From an uncultured Tenacibaculum sp. (GTDB lineage: Bacteria > Bacteroidota > Bacteroidia > Flavobacteriales > Flavobacteriaceae): DNA of 64,000 nucleotides. The position numbers and the translations under genes were made by a program. Below the pieces are notes generated by a model. The model was not told the DNA's origin and ran no database searches. It saw only the letters and a list, made by a program, of their open reading frames with translations. The stretch's first letter is position 1, and every line of letters begins with the position of its first letter. The stretch covers positions 41,248-105,247 of the forward strand of contig CAKZVD010000012.1 in the NCBI GenBank assembly GCA_937922085.1, written 5' to 3'. Of this stretch, positions 37,701 to 44,934 are shown piece after piece.

Positions 37701-37761
37701 CTACTAATTGCAAAGAAAAAATCATAAAAAAAACACCTATAATTTGCTTAAAATTTTTCAT
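34735..37761 (-). CDS. Secreted G8-domain beta-helix protein (copy 1, mosaic)
   Basis: A 1008-residue exported protein: signal peptide (to VVAQ), an Ig-like segment with Cys104, a G8 domain at about 123-245 (LLWSEASTWG, GDRVIIPADKHIYLD, LEFERKDVSLTA), then a long parallel beta-helix (RYPFHWHML, NSTINVSKNRGIVVHGTNGT). The G8 family includes the animal hyaluronan-degrading CEMIP/TMEM2 proteins, so a polysaccharide substrate is plausible. It has no T9SS sorting domain; the protein encoded 2 bp upstream does. The N-terminal half matches copy 2 and the C-terminal 440 residues match copy 3 almost exactly, so the gene is a recombinant. It has three Cys. Confidence 0.88.
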   Translation of the reverse strand: MKNFKQIIGVFFMIFSLQLVVAQKNISKASSNKNESSEVVIYSEENKTLNLNASQVSSSQTIQWQESLNNHNWDNIRGGNVNNYEVTLTNLPKYYRAIIKESDCDIFFRSEVISVFKPEPTGKLLWSEASTWGSAGKPKVGDRVIIPADKHIYLDEDTPVLDELVILGHLEFERKDVSLTARNILVNDGELSIGSQRKPFTHKAIITLNDTNLEHNLMGMMGTRGIVVVRGGKLELHGKSPEIAWAKINDHAEDGVTKLILAEQADWKAGDEIVLGPTDFYEAANGKSITQRIGISSINGKDVNLAKGIEAFHWGKLQYATTNGMSLIEENIVPTPTGDFLYGLTPDNPKVLDQRAPVGNLTRNIVIQSPDDDAWENEGFGVHIMIMPSSVAHLDGVEIKRAGQRGRVRRYPFHWHMLSYRGSENLGDATGQYIQNSTINVSKNRGIVVHGTNGTLVKNNIVFDVKGHAIFTEDAAERRTVFDGNLVLKVRNPEEQFAIKKHELSGFRKGSSGFWISNPDNTTINNHVADSEGEGYWLAFPEKPFGASAGALYEDGKVMNPGKMQFGVFDYNTAHSCKHNALHADEPEIDEEGSTSSSQYTQERNGRPGNFNGLDRSSWVRFEIKRFSGWKSTHSVWDRTNFGTTLEAVSSDNFETSFSGGGDRGLILGCLAVGRSLNFEKNESRLNNKQIRNAFASYHHTFDIQGNIAINFPPTLNKRSGVFGMYDYYLRPVEKGHWLTEKNILINSHPGVKITANESEIAWQMGGATPHLTFSGATWDLHGYWGPKENYLVYDRPFYYGEKEEGVEVLSPWSRELNGGVSVPGPFYGFNNANIKAENGTSENNKANVTYARYDDDLKIIDKIELFLTDLSNHQHFKHVALQKGGIFEINYPNLDKVYDLIFRVDNFILTEDEVVLAVEFTGDKNATVASYDRMFTVDINVPLVAYKKVASLKEVKESNVEAYWQDKTNDKVWMKIKGGVTDRPLDLIEKWDPFIYQNFLIRVKEDK

Positions 37762-37763
37762 AA

Positions 37764-38168
37764 TTATTCTTTAACTATTTTAAAATTAAAAGTTTCTTCT
37801 TCTGTAATTAACTTTACAACATAAAGACCAGATGATAAGTCTCCTACAAAAACACTTGGATTCGATCTTGACAGTTTAACTATTCTTACCAGTTGCCCTG
37901 ATAATAAAAATACTTTTGCTTCTAATTTTGTATACCTTGAGGGTATTTTAACTTCAAAATAATCTCCTTTTACAGGATTAGGAATTATCACAAACTCTTC
38001 TCGATTAATCATTTCTTCTACTGTAGACAATGTCTTACAAGAAGGTTTAAACTCTGTTTTAACAGTTATTGTGTGATCGCTTTTTTGTAATTTGGATTGA
38101 TTAACTTGACTTGTACTTACCAAGGTTGACAAACCAAAAAAAAGCAAAAAACTTTTTTGGATATGCAT
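37764..38168 (-). CDS. Short T9SS type A sorting-domain carrier protein (partner of G8 copy 1)
   Basis: From the ATG at 38168 (a GTG at 38198 lies in the -7 box and is rejected) the gene encodes about 134 residues: signal peptide MHIQKSFLLFFGLSTLVSTSQ, a short linker with DHTITVKTEFKPSC, and a complete T9SS type A sorting domain (IPNPVKGD, VFLLSGQLVR, SSGLYVVKLI, ending FKIVKE). There is no cargo domain. The G8 gene, which lacks a sorting domain, starts 2 bp after its stop. I infer that this is a separately encoded sorting or anchor subunit; its single Cys could link to the partner. Confidence 0.85.
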   Translation of the reverse strand: MHIQKSFLLFFGLSTLVSTSQVNQSKLQKSDHTITVKTEFKPSCKTLSTVEEMINREEFVIIPNPVKGDYFEVKIPSRYTKLEAKVFLLSGQLVRIVKLSRSNPSVFVGDLSSGLYVVKLITEEETFNFKIVKE

Positions 38169-38197
38169 AGATTTAGGGATTAATTTACTTCCAACCA

Positions 38198-38240
38198 CAA
38201 ATCTAGTTTTGTTTATTTATAAAAAAACCCCTGAATTCAG
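38198..38240 (-). promoter_or_regulatory. Palindrome-controlled promoter of carrier/G8 unit 1
   Basis: CTGAATTCAG (38231-38240), flanked by GGG and TTTTCA on the minus strand, lies 25 bp upstream of a perfect TAGATTTG -7 box (38198-38205). Confidence 0.8.
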
Positions 38241-38295
38241 TGAAAAATAACACCTATTAAAAATAGATTTATTTTAATCTCTTTTTATAACAACA

Positions 38296-38328
38296 AAAGC
38301 AGTTTGAAGTAATATTTCAAACTGCTTT
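38296..38328 (-). terminator. Terminator after G8 copy 2
   Basis: Inverted repeat AAAGCAGTTTGAA/TTCAAACTGCTTT with a 7-nt loop, 28 bp after the stop codon; same core as the other G8 terminators. Confidence 0.8.
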
Positions 38329-38355
38329 CATATAAAATAGCATTTTTTAACAACT

Positions 38356-41300
38356 CTATTTATCTTCTACAATCCTTAACTCAAAAGATTGATAGACTCC
38401 ATTTTCCCATTTCCCTTCTACATCTTCAGGATAATTAGTTCTACCTCCTTTAAGTTTAACCCATACTTTTTCGTTTGTTTTATCTTGCCAATATGCTTCT
38501 GTAGTTGATACTTTAACCTCATCAAAACTAGCTGCCTTTTTATACTCATGTAATAGATTATCTGTATGCACTATTTCTGAAAATACTTTTGCATTTTTTG
38601 AACCTGTATATTCAATAGCAATCAATAATTCATCCTGTTCTGTCATAAAATTATCTGTACGAATTTTTAGATCATAAATATTATCTAATTCAGGATAATT
38701 AATTTCAAAAACACCCCCTTTTTGTGCTGCAAAATCTTTCATGTTTTGTAATAAATTAGAATCATTTGAATACAATGTAAAATCATCAACTTTTTCTAAA
38801 TCATTATTATATCGAATAAATTCCATCGTTGTTCTACCACGATTAGAAGTCCCATTTTCTGCCTCAACAACTGCATCATCTAAACCATAAAAAGGGCCTT
38901 CAACACTTACCCCTCCACTAATAGAAGCATTTGGAGTTATTATGTGTTTAGTAGTTTCATAAGTATAAAAAGGAGTGTCTGGCACCAAATAATTATTTGC
39001 TGGTCCCCATACTCCATGGGCATCCCATATAGCGCCTGCTAAATTAAAGTGAGGTTTTACAGGATCTACTCTATTCGCTCTCCAAGCTTCACTTGCTGTA
39101 ATTCTTACTCCTGGATGACTATTAACTAATGTGTTATTTTTACTTAACCAGTGTCCTTTTTCTACAGGTCTTAAATAATAATCTGTAATTCCAAAAACTC
39201 CAGAAGCTACTCCTTGTGTTCCTTGGAAGTTTACAGCAATATTTCCCTGTATATCAAATGTATGGTGGTAACTGGCAAAAGCATTAGAAACAGGTAAAGC
39301 ATTATATCTTGATTCATTATAATTATAGTTTAAACTTCTACCAATAGCTAAAGATCCTATAACAAGTCCTCTTGTTCCTGATCCTGCAAAAGAAATATCA
39401 TGATTATCGGCCGACACCGTTTCTAATGTATTTACATAGTTTGCACGATCCCACATAGTTTGGGTACATTTCCAAGCACCAAATCTCTTTATATTAAATC
39501 GTTGCCAAGTATCTGTTGCAAATCCGCTATTTGCACTTGGTCTTCCATTAACATCTGAAGTATAATTTTTATAATTTCTTGTAGGGTTACTTCTTGCTCC
39601 TCCTGTATTACCAGCTTCATCTAACTCAGGATCATCATTGTGAAGTCCATTTTTATTACAACTATGAGCCATATTATTTTCAAAAATACCAAAAGGCATT
39701 TTACGAGGATCCATTATTTCGCCATCTTCATATAAAGCTTGTGAACTTTCTCCAAAAGGTCTCATAGGAAAAGCCAACCAATAACCATTTCCTTCGCTAT
39801 CACCTACATGATTGTTAACTGTAGTATTATCAGGATTACTAATCCAAAAACCTGAAGCCCCTCTTCTAAAAGCACTTAATTCATGAATTTTAATAGCAAA
39901 CTCTTCTTCTGGGTTTCGAACTTTTAATACTAAATTATGGTCGAAAACGGTTCTGCGTTCTGCTGCATTTTCTGTAAAAATAGCATGCCCTTTTACATTG
40001 TAAACAATATTATTACTTACTAAAGTACCATTAGTACCATGGACTACAATTCCTCTGTTCTTTGATTCGTTAATTGTTGAATTTTGAATGTACTGCCCTG
40101 TAGCATCTCCTAAATTAGTGGAACCACTATAACTTAACATATGCCAGTGAAATGGATAACGACGTAAGCGTCCTCTCTGTCCTGCTCGCTTTATTTCTAC
40201 TCCATTTAAATGTGCTACAGATGTAGGCATAATCATTATATGTACACCAAAACCTTCATTTTTCCATTTCTCATCATCGGGTGATTGAATTACTATATTT
40301 CTTGTTAAATTTCCTACGGGAGCTCTCTCATCTAATATTTTAGGATTATTTGGAACAATACCATACAAGAAATCTCCTGTTGGTGTAGGAATTATATTCT
40401 CTTCCTCTAAACTCATTCCGTTTGTAGTTGCATACTGCAATTTCCCCCAATGAAAAGCTTCTATGCCTTTTTCTAAATTGATATCTTTTCCTTCTATTGA
40501 AGTAATTCCTATTCTTTGTGTAATTGATTTTCCTCCTGCTGCCTCATAAAAATCTGTAGGGCCTATTATAATTTCATCCCCTGATTTCCAATCTGCTTGT
40601 TCTGCTAACACTAATTTTGTTGCCCCATCTTCTGCATGCTCATTTATTTTTGTCCATGCTATTTCTGGTGATTTTCCATGCAACTCTAATTTACCCCCTC
40701 TAACAACTACAATACCTCGGGTACCCATCATTCCCATTAGGTTATGATCTATATCTGTATCGTTTAAGGTAATAATTGCTTTATGCGTAAATGGTTTACG
40801 TTGGCTTCCTATAGATAATTCTCCGTTATTTACTAAAATATTTCTTGCTGTAAGCGATACATCCTTTCGTTCAAATTCTAAATGACCAAGAATAACTAGT
40901 TCATCCAATACAGGCGTGTCCTCATCTAAATAAATATGTTTATCTGCTGGTATAATAACTCGATCTCCTGCTTTGGGCTTACCAGAAGATCCCCATGTAG
41001 ATGCCTCTGACCATAATAATTTACTAGTCGATTCTGGTTTAAATACAGAGATAACTTCTGATCTAAAAAAAACATCACAACCTGATTCTTTTATAATTGC
41101 TCGGTAATATTTTGGTAAATTAGTTAATGTAACTTCATAATTATTTACGTTTGCTCCTCTCATACTATTCCAATCATGATTATTCAATGATTCTTCCCAT
41201 TGAATCGTTTGATTAGATAAAATTTGACTCGCATTTAAATTTAAAGTCTTATTTTCTTCTGAATAAATAACTAACTCTGAAGATGTGCTTTTATTAGAAG

Positions 41301-41388
41301 AAATTTTGCTTATGCTTTTTTGTGCAACTACTAATTGCAACGAAAAAACCATGAAAAAGACACTTATAATCTGCTTAAAATTTTTCAT
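38356..41388 (-). CDS. Secreted G8-domain beta-helix protein (copy 2)
   Basis: A 1010-residue protein with the same architecture as copy 1: signal peptide, Ig-like segment with one Cys, G8 domain, beta-helix, and a C-terminal beta-sandwich ending FELRIVEDK with no sorting domain. Its first half is nearly identical to copy 1 at DNA level; its second half is clearly diverged (for example GNTGGARSNPTRNYKNYT, RFGAWKCTQTMWDRA). It has three Cys. It starts 2 bp after the stop of its own sorting-domain carrier. A polysaccharide-active or -binding role is inferred from the G8 family only. Confidence 0.88.
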   Translation of the reverse strand: MKNFKQIISVFFMVFSLQLVVAQKSISKISSNKSTSSELVIYSEENKTLNLNASQILSNQTIQWEESLNNHDWNSMRGANVNNYEVTLTNLPKYYRAIIKESGCDVFFRSEVISVFKPESTSKLLWSEASTWGSSGKPKAGDRVIIPADKHIYLDEDTPVLDELVILGHLEFERKDVSLTARNILVNNGELSIGSQRKPFTHKAIITLNDTDIDHNLMGMMGTRGIVVVRGGKLELHGKSPEIAWTKINEHAEDGATKLVLAEQADWKSGDEIIIGPTDFYEAAGGKSITQRIGITSIEGKDINLEKGIEAFHWGKLQYATTNGMSLEEENIIPTPTGDFLYGIVPNNPKILDERAPVGNLTRNIVIQSPDDEKWKNEGFGVHIMIMPTSVAHLNGVEIKRAGQRGRLRRYPFHWHMLSYSGSTNLGDATGQYIQNSTINESKNRGIVVHGTNGTLVSNNIVYNVKGHAIFTENAAERRTVFDHNLVLKVRNPEEEFAIKIHELSAFRRGASGFWISNPDNTTVNNHVGDSEGNGYWLAFPMRPFGESSQALYEDGEIMDPRKMPFGIFENNMAHSCNKNGLHNDDPELDEAGNTGGARSNPTRNYKNYTSDVNGRPSANSGFATDTWQRFNIKRFGAWKCTQTMWDRANYVNTLETVSADNHDISFAGSGTRGLVIGSLAIGRSLNYNYNESRYNALPVSNAFASYHHTFDIQGNIAVNFQGTQGVASGVFGITDYYLRPVEKGHWLSKNNTLVNSHPGVRITASEAWRANRVDPVKPHFNLAGAIWDAHGVWGPANNYLVPDTPFYTYETTKHIITPNASISGGVSVEGPFYGLDDAVVEAENGTSNRGRTTMEFIRYNNDLEKVDDFTLYSNDSNLLQNMKDFAAQKGGVFEINYPELDNIYDLKIRTDNFMTEQDELLIAIEYTGSKNAKVFSEIVHTDNLLHEYKKAASFDEVKVSTTEAYWQDKTNEKVWVKLKGGRTNYPEDVEGKWENGVYQSFELRIVEDK

Positions 41389-41390
41389 AA

Positions 41391-41792
41391 TTATTCTTTA
41401 ACTATTTTAAAATTAAAAGTTTCTTCTTCTGTAATTAACTTTACTACATAAAGACCAGATGATAAATCTCCTACAAAAACATTTGGATTGGATGTTGACA
41501 GTTTAACCTTTCTTACCAATTGACCTGATAATAAAAATACTTTTGCTTCTAATTTTGTATACCTTGAGGGTATTTTAACTTCAAAATAATCTCCTTTTAC
41601 AGGATTAGGAATTATCACAAATTCTTCTCGATTAATCATTTCTTCTACTGTAGATAATGTCTTACAAGAAGGTTTAAACTCTGTTTTAACAGTTATTGTG
41701 TGATCTGATTTTCTTTTATGCTGATGGTTTTGAGCAAAAGAAAAATGTATTAGAAACCAAAAAAGAATTAATAATTGATATCTGATTTTCAT
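41391..41792 (-). CDS. Short T9SS type A sorting-domain carrier protein (partner of G8 copy 2)
   Basis: A 133-residue protein: signal peptide (MKIRYQLLILFWFLIHFSFAQ), a His/Lys-rich linker, the same DHTITVKTEFKPSC segment, and a type A sorting domain practically identical to that of the other carrier (IPNPVKGDYFEVKIPSRYTK). The signal peptides of the two carriers are unrelated while their sorting domains match, as if the 3' part had been copied between units. It has a single Cys and no cargo domain. The G8 copy 2 gene starts 2 bp downstream. Confidence 0.87.
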   Translation of the reverse strand: MKIRYQLLILFWFLIHFSFAQNHQHKRKSDHTITVKTEFKPSCKTLSTVEEMINREEFVIIPNPVKGDYFEVKIPSRYTKLEAKVFLLSGQLVRKVKLSTSNPNVFVGDLSSGLYVVKLITEEETFNFKIVKE

Positions 41793-41821
41793 TAGTTTAG
41801 GGGTTTGTTAATTTTAATCTG

Positions 41822-41864
41822 TAAAATTACTTTTGATTTTTTTTTTAAAACCCCCTGAATTCAG
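41822..41864 (-). promoter_or_regulatory. Palindrome-controlled promoter of carrier/G8 unit 2
   Basis: CTGAATTCAG (41855-41864) lies 25 bp upstream of TAATTTTA (41822-41829), one base off the TAnnTTTG consensus; the ATG is 29 bp further on. Confidence 0.78.
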
Positions 41865-41897
41865 TGATAAATGTATTTTTTTTAAAAAAAACTTATA

Positions 41898-41931
41898 AAA
41901 AGCAGTTTGAGTGATCACTCAAACTGCTTTT
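41898..41931 (-). terminator. Terminator after G8 copy 3
   Basis: A perfect 34-bp palindrome (17 + 17) with the core GCAGTTTGAGTGA, followed on the minus strand by a T-rich stretch, 20 bp after the stop codon. Confidence 0.85.
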
Positions 41932-41951
41932 AAAAATTCATAATGTAACTA

Positions 41952-44915
41952 CTATTTTTCTTCTTTTACTCTTATTAAAAAATTTTGATAGATAAACGGA
42001 GTCCATTTTCCTGTAAGATCTAAAGGGCGATCTGTTATTCCTCCTTTTATTTTCATCCAAACTTTATCGTTTGTTTTATCTTGCCAATAAGCTTCTACAT
42101 TCGATTCTTTTACTTCCTTAAGACTAGCAACTTTTTTATAAGCAACTATTGGAACGTTAATATCAACTGTAAACATTCTATCGTAGCTAGCTACAGTAGC
42201 ATTTTTATCTCCTGTAAACTCTACAGCTAAAACAACTTCATCTTCGGTTGAAATAAAATTATCTACTGTAAATGTTAAATCATATACTTTATCTAAAGTT
42301 GGGTAATTTACTTCAAAGATTCCTCCTTTTTGTAGTGCAGCATGCTTAAAACGCTCACCATTATTTGTACTTGTTTCAAATAATTCTATTTTATCTATAA
42401 TTTTTAAATCATCGTCATAACGTGCGTAAGTAACATTAGTCTTGTTGTTTTCTGATATTCCATTTTCTGCCTTAATTATAGCATTATTATATCCATAAAA
42501 AGGGCCTGGTACACTTACACCTCCATTTAACTCTCTAGACCATGGAGACAAAACTTTAACTCCTTCTTCTTTTTTTCCGTAATAAAAAGATCTATCATAC
42601 ACCAAATAATTTTCTTTAGGACCCCAATAACCATGTAAATCCCATGTAGCACCTGAAAAAGTAAGGTGTGGTGTTGCTCCTCCCATTTGCCAAGGTATTT
42701 CAGATTCATTAGCTGTAATTTTAACACCAGGATGACTATTTATTAAAATATTTCCTATACTTAACCAATGTCCTTTCTCTACCGGGCGTAAATAGTAGTC
42801 AAACATTCCAAAAACACCCGATCGTTTATTTAATGTTGCCGGAAAATTAATCGCAATATTTCCTTGTACATCAAAAGTATGATGATAGCTAGCAAAGGCA
42901 TTATAAATGTGTTTATTATTAAGGTTAGATTCATTTTTCTTAAAATTTAAACTTCTTCCAACAGCCAAACAACCCAAAATTAAACCTCTATCTCCTCCTC
43001 CTGAAAAAGAAGTTTCAAAATTATCTGAAGCTACAGCCTCTAAAGTAGTTCCAAAATTTGTACGATCCCAAACACTATGTGCACTTTTCCAACTACTAAA
43101 CCTTTTAATCTCAAAACGCACCCAACTACTCCTATCGAGACCATTGAAATTCCCAGGACGACCATTTCTTTCTTGTGTGTATTGAGAAATCGAAGTGCTT
43201 CCTTCTTCATCTATTTCAGGTTCATCAGCATGCAAAGCATTATGCTTACATGAATGCGCAGTATTATAGTCAAAAACACCAAATTGCATTTTACCAGGAT
43301 TCATAACCTCCCCATCTTCATATAATGCTTGTGAACTTTCACCAAATGGTCTATCTGGAAATGCTAACCAATAACCATTCCCTTCGCTATCAGCTACATG
43401 ATTATTTATGGTTGTATTATCTGGGTTACTAATCCAAAACCCTGAAGCCCCTTTTTTATGCCCCCATAATTCATGCAACTTTAATGCAAATTGCTTTTCT
43501 GGATTTCTAACTTTTAATACCAAATTACCATCGAATGTATTTCTGCGTTCTGCTGCGTCTTCTGTAAAAATACCATGCCCTTTTACATCATAAACAATAT
43601 TGTTTTGCACCAAAGTTCCGTTAGTACCATGCACTACTATTCCTCGATTCATAGATACATTTATTGTCGAATTTTTTATGTACTGACCTGTTGCATCTCC
43701 TAAATTTTTAGACCCACTATAACTTAACATGTGCCAGTGAAAAGGGTAGCGTCCTAATTTTCCTCGTTGTCCTCCTCTTTTAATTTCAATACCGTCTAAA
43801 TGTGCTTCCGATTCACGCATAATCATAATATGAACTCCAAATCCATTTGTTTTCCATGCTGCATCATCTGGTGATTGTACTACAATATTTCGTGTAAGAT
43901 TTCCTACTGGTGCTCTCTGGTCTAGTATTTTAGGATTGTTTGGTTTTATTCCATATAAGAAATCTCCCGTAGGCGTTTCTACTATATTTTCTTCTACCAA
44001 ACTCATTCCGTTCTTTGTTGCATACTGTAACTTACCCCAATGAAAAGCTTCTAAAGGTTTCTTTAAATTAATATTCTCTCCACTAATATTACTAATACCT
44101 ATTCTCTGAGTAATTGATTTCCCTTTTGCCGCTTCATAAAAATCGGTTGGTCCTACTATTATTTCATCTCCTGCTTTCCAATTAACACTTTCTTTTAATT
44201 TAATTTTAGTAGCTCCATCTTCTGCATGCTCGTTTATTTTGGTCCAAGCTACCGCTGGTGAGTCTCCATGTAATTCAAGCTTACCTCCCATCATTACCAT
44301 AATACCTCGCGTGTTTTCTGCTGAAGTATCAGTATCTGTTAATGTGATTATTGCTTTATGAGTAAAAGCTTTTTCTTTGGTTCCTACAATAAACTCTCCT
44401 CCATGTACCATAATATTCGATGCCGTTAAAGACAAGTCTTTACGTGCAAACTCTAAGGCTCCCATAATCATTATTTTACCAAGTGCTGGAGGATTCTCGT
44501 CTAATACAATGTGTTTGTTTTTAGGAATCATTACTTTATCGCCAGCCTTAGGCTTCCCTTTTGTTCCCCATGTTGCAGGATCTGACCATAATAATTTAAC
44601 GCTCTTATCTACAAATAGTAATCCTGAATAATAAGAGTCACAACCTGGCGCATCTATTTTAGCTCTAAAATATTTAGGAAGATCTACTAAGGTTAATACA
44701 TAATTATTTGTTGTAGCCTCTACGATATTTTCCCATTTCGTTTTATCTGTAGAACTTTGCCATTGTATTGTTTGGTTTGACGCAAGATGACTTACCTCTA
44801 ACTCTATTGTTTCATTATCTCTAGCATCAATGCTCACTTCTTGTGACATCAAATTACTAGTACTCATAAAAATAAGTATGAATAATAATCCGTATTTATT
44901 AAATATATTTTTCAT
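41952..44915 (-). CDS. Secreted G8-domain beta-helix protein (copy 3)
   Basis: A 987-residue protein: signal peptide (to NLMSQ), Ig-like segment with a single Cys (APGCDSYY), G8 domain (LLWSDPATWGTKGKPKAGD, LEFARKDLSLTA), and beta-helix (RYPFHWHML, STINVSMNRGIVVHGTNGT). It again ends without a sorting domain (FLIRVKEEK). The C-terminal 440 residues are almost identical to copy 1. It starts 19 bp after the larger 655-residue sorting-domain protein, which takes the place of the short carriers. Hyaluronan-type or other glycan activity is possible but unproven. Confidence 0.88.
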   Translation of the reverse strand: MKNIFNKYGLLFILIFMSTSNLMSQEVSIDARDNETIELEVSHLASNQTIQWQSSTDKTKWENIVEATTNNYVLTLVDLPKYFRAKIDAPGCDSYYSGLLFVDKSVKLLWSDPATWGTKGKPKAGDKVMIPKNKHIVLDENPPALGKIMIMGALEFARKDLSLTASNIMVHGGEFIVGTKEKAFTHKAIITLTDTDTSAENTRGIMVMMGGKLELHGDSPAVAWTKINEHAEDGATKIKLKESVNWKAGDEIIVGPTDFYEAAKGKSITQRIGISNISGENINLKKPLEAFHWGKLQYATKNGMSLVEENIVETPTGDFLYGIKPNNPKILDQRAPVGNLTRNIVVQSPDDAAWKTNGFGVHIMIMRESEAHLDGIEIKRGGQRGKLGRYPFHWHMLSYSGSKNLGDATGQYIKNSTINVSMNRGIVVHGTNGTLVQNNIVYDVKGHGIFTEDAAERRNTFDGNLVLKVRNPEKQFALKLHELWGHKKGASGFWISNPDNTTINNHVADSEGNGYWLAFPDRPFGESSQALYEDGEVMNPGKMQFGVFDYNTAHSCKHNALHADEPEIDEEGSTSISQYTQERNGRPGNFNGLDRSSWVRFEIKRFSSWKSAHSVWDRTNFGTTLEAVASDNFETSFSGGGDRGLILGCLAVGRSLNFKKNESNLNNKHIYNAFASYHHTFDVQGNIAINFPATLNKRSGVFGMFDYYLRPVEKGHWLSIGNILINSHPGVKITANESEIPWQMGGATPHLTFSGATWDLHGYWGPKENYLVYDRSFYYGKKEEGVKVLSPWSRELNGGVSVPGPFYGYNNAIIKAENGISENNKTNVTYARYDDDLKIIDKIELFETSTNNGERFKHAALQKGGIFEVNYPTLDKVYDLTFTVDNFISTEDEVVLAVEFTGDKNATVASYDRMFTVDINVPIVAYKKVASLKEVKESNVEAYWQDKTNDKVWMKIKGGITDRPLDLTGKWTPFIYQNFLIRVKEEK

Positions 44916-44934
44916 TAATAATTATATTATTATT

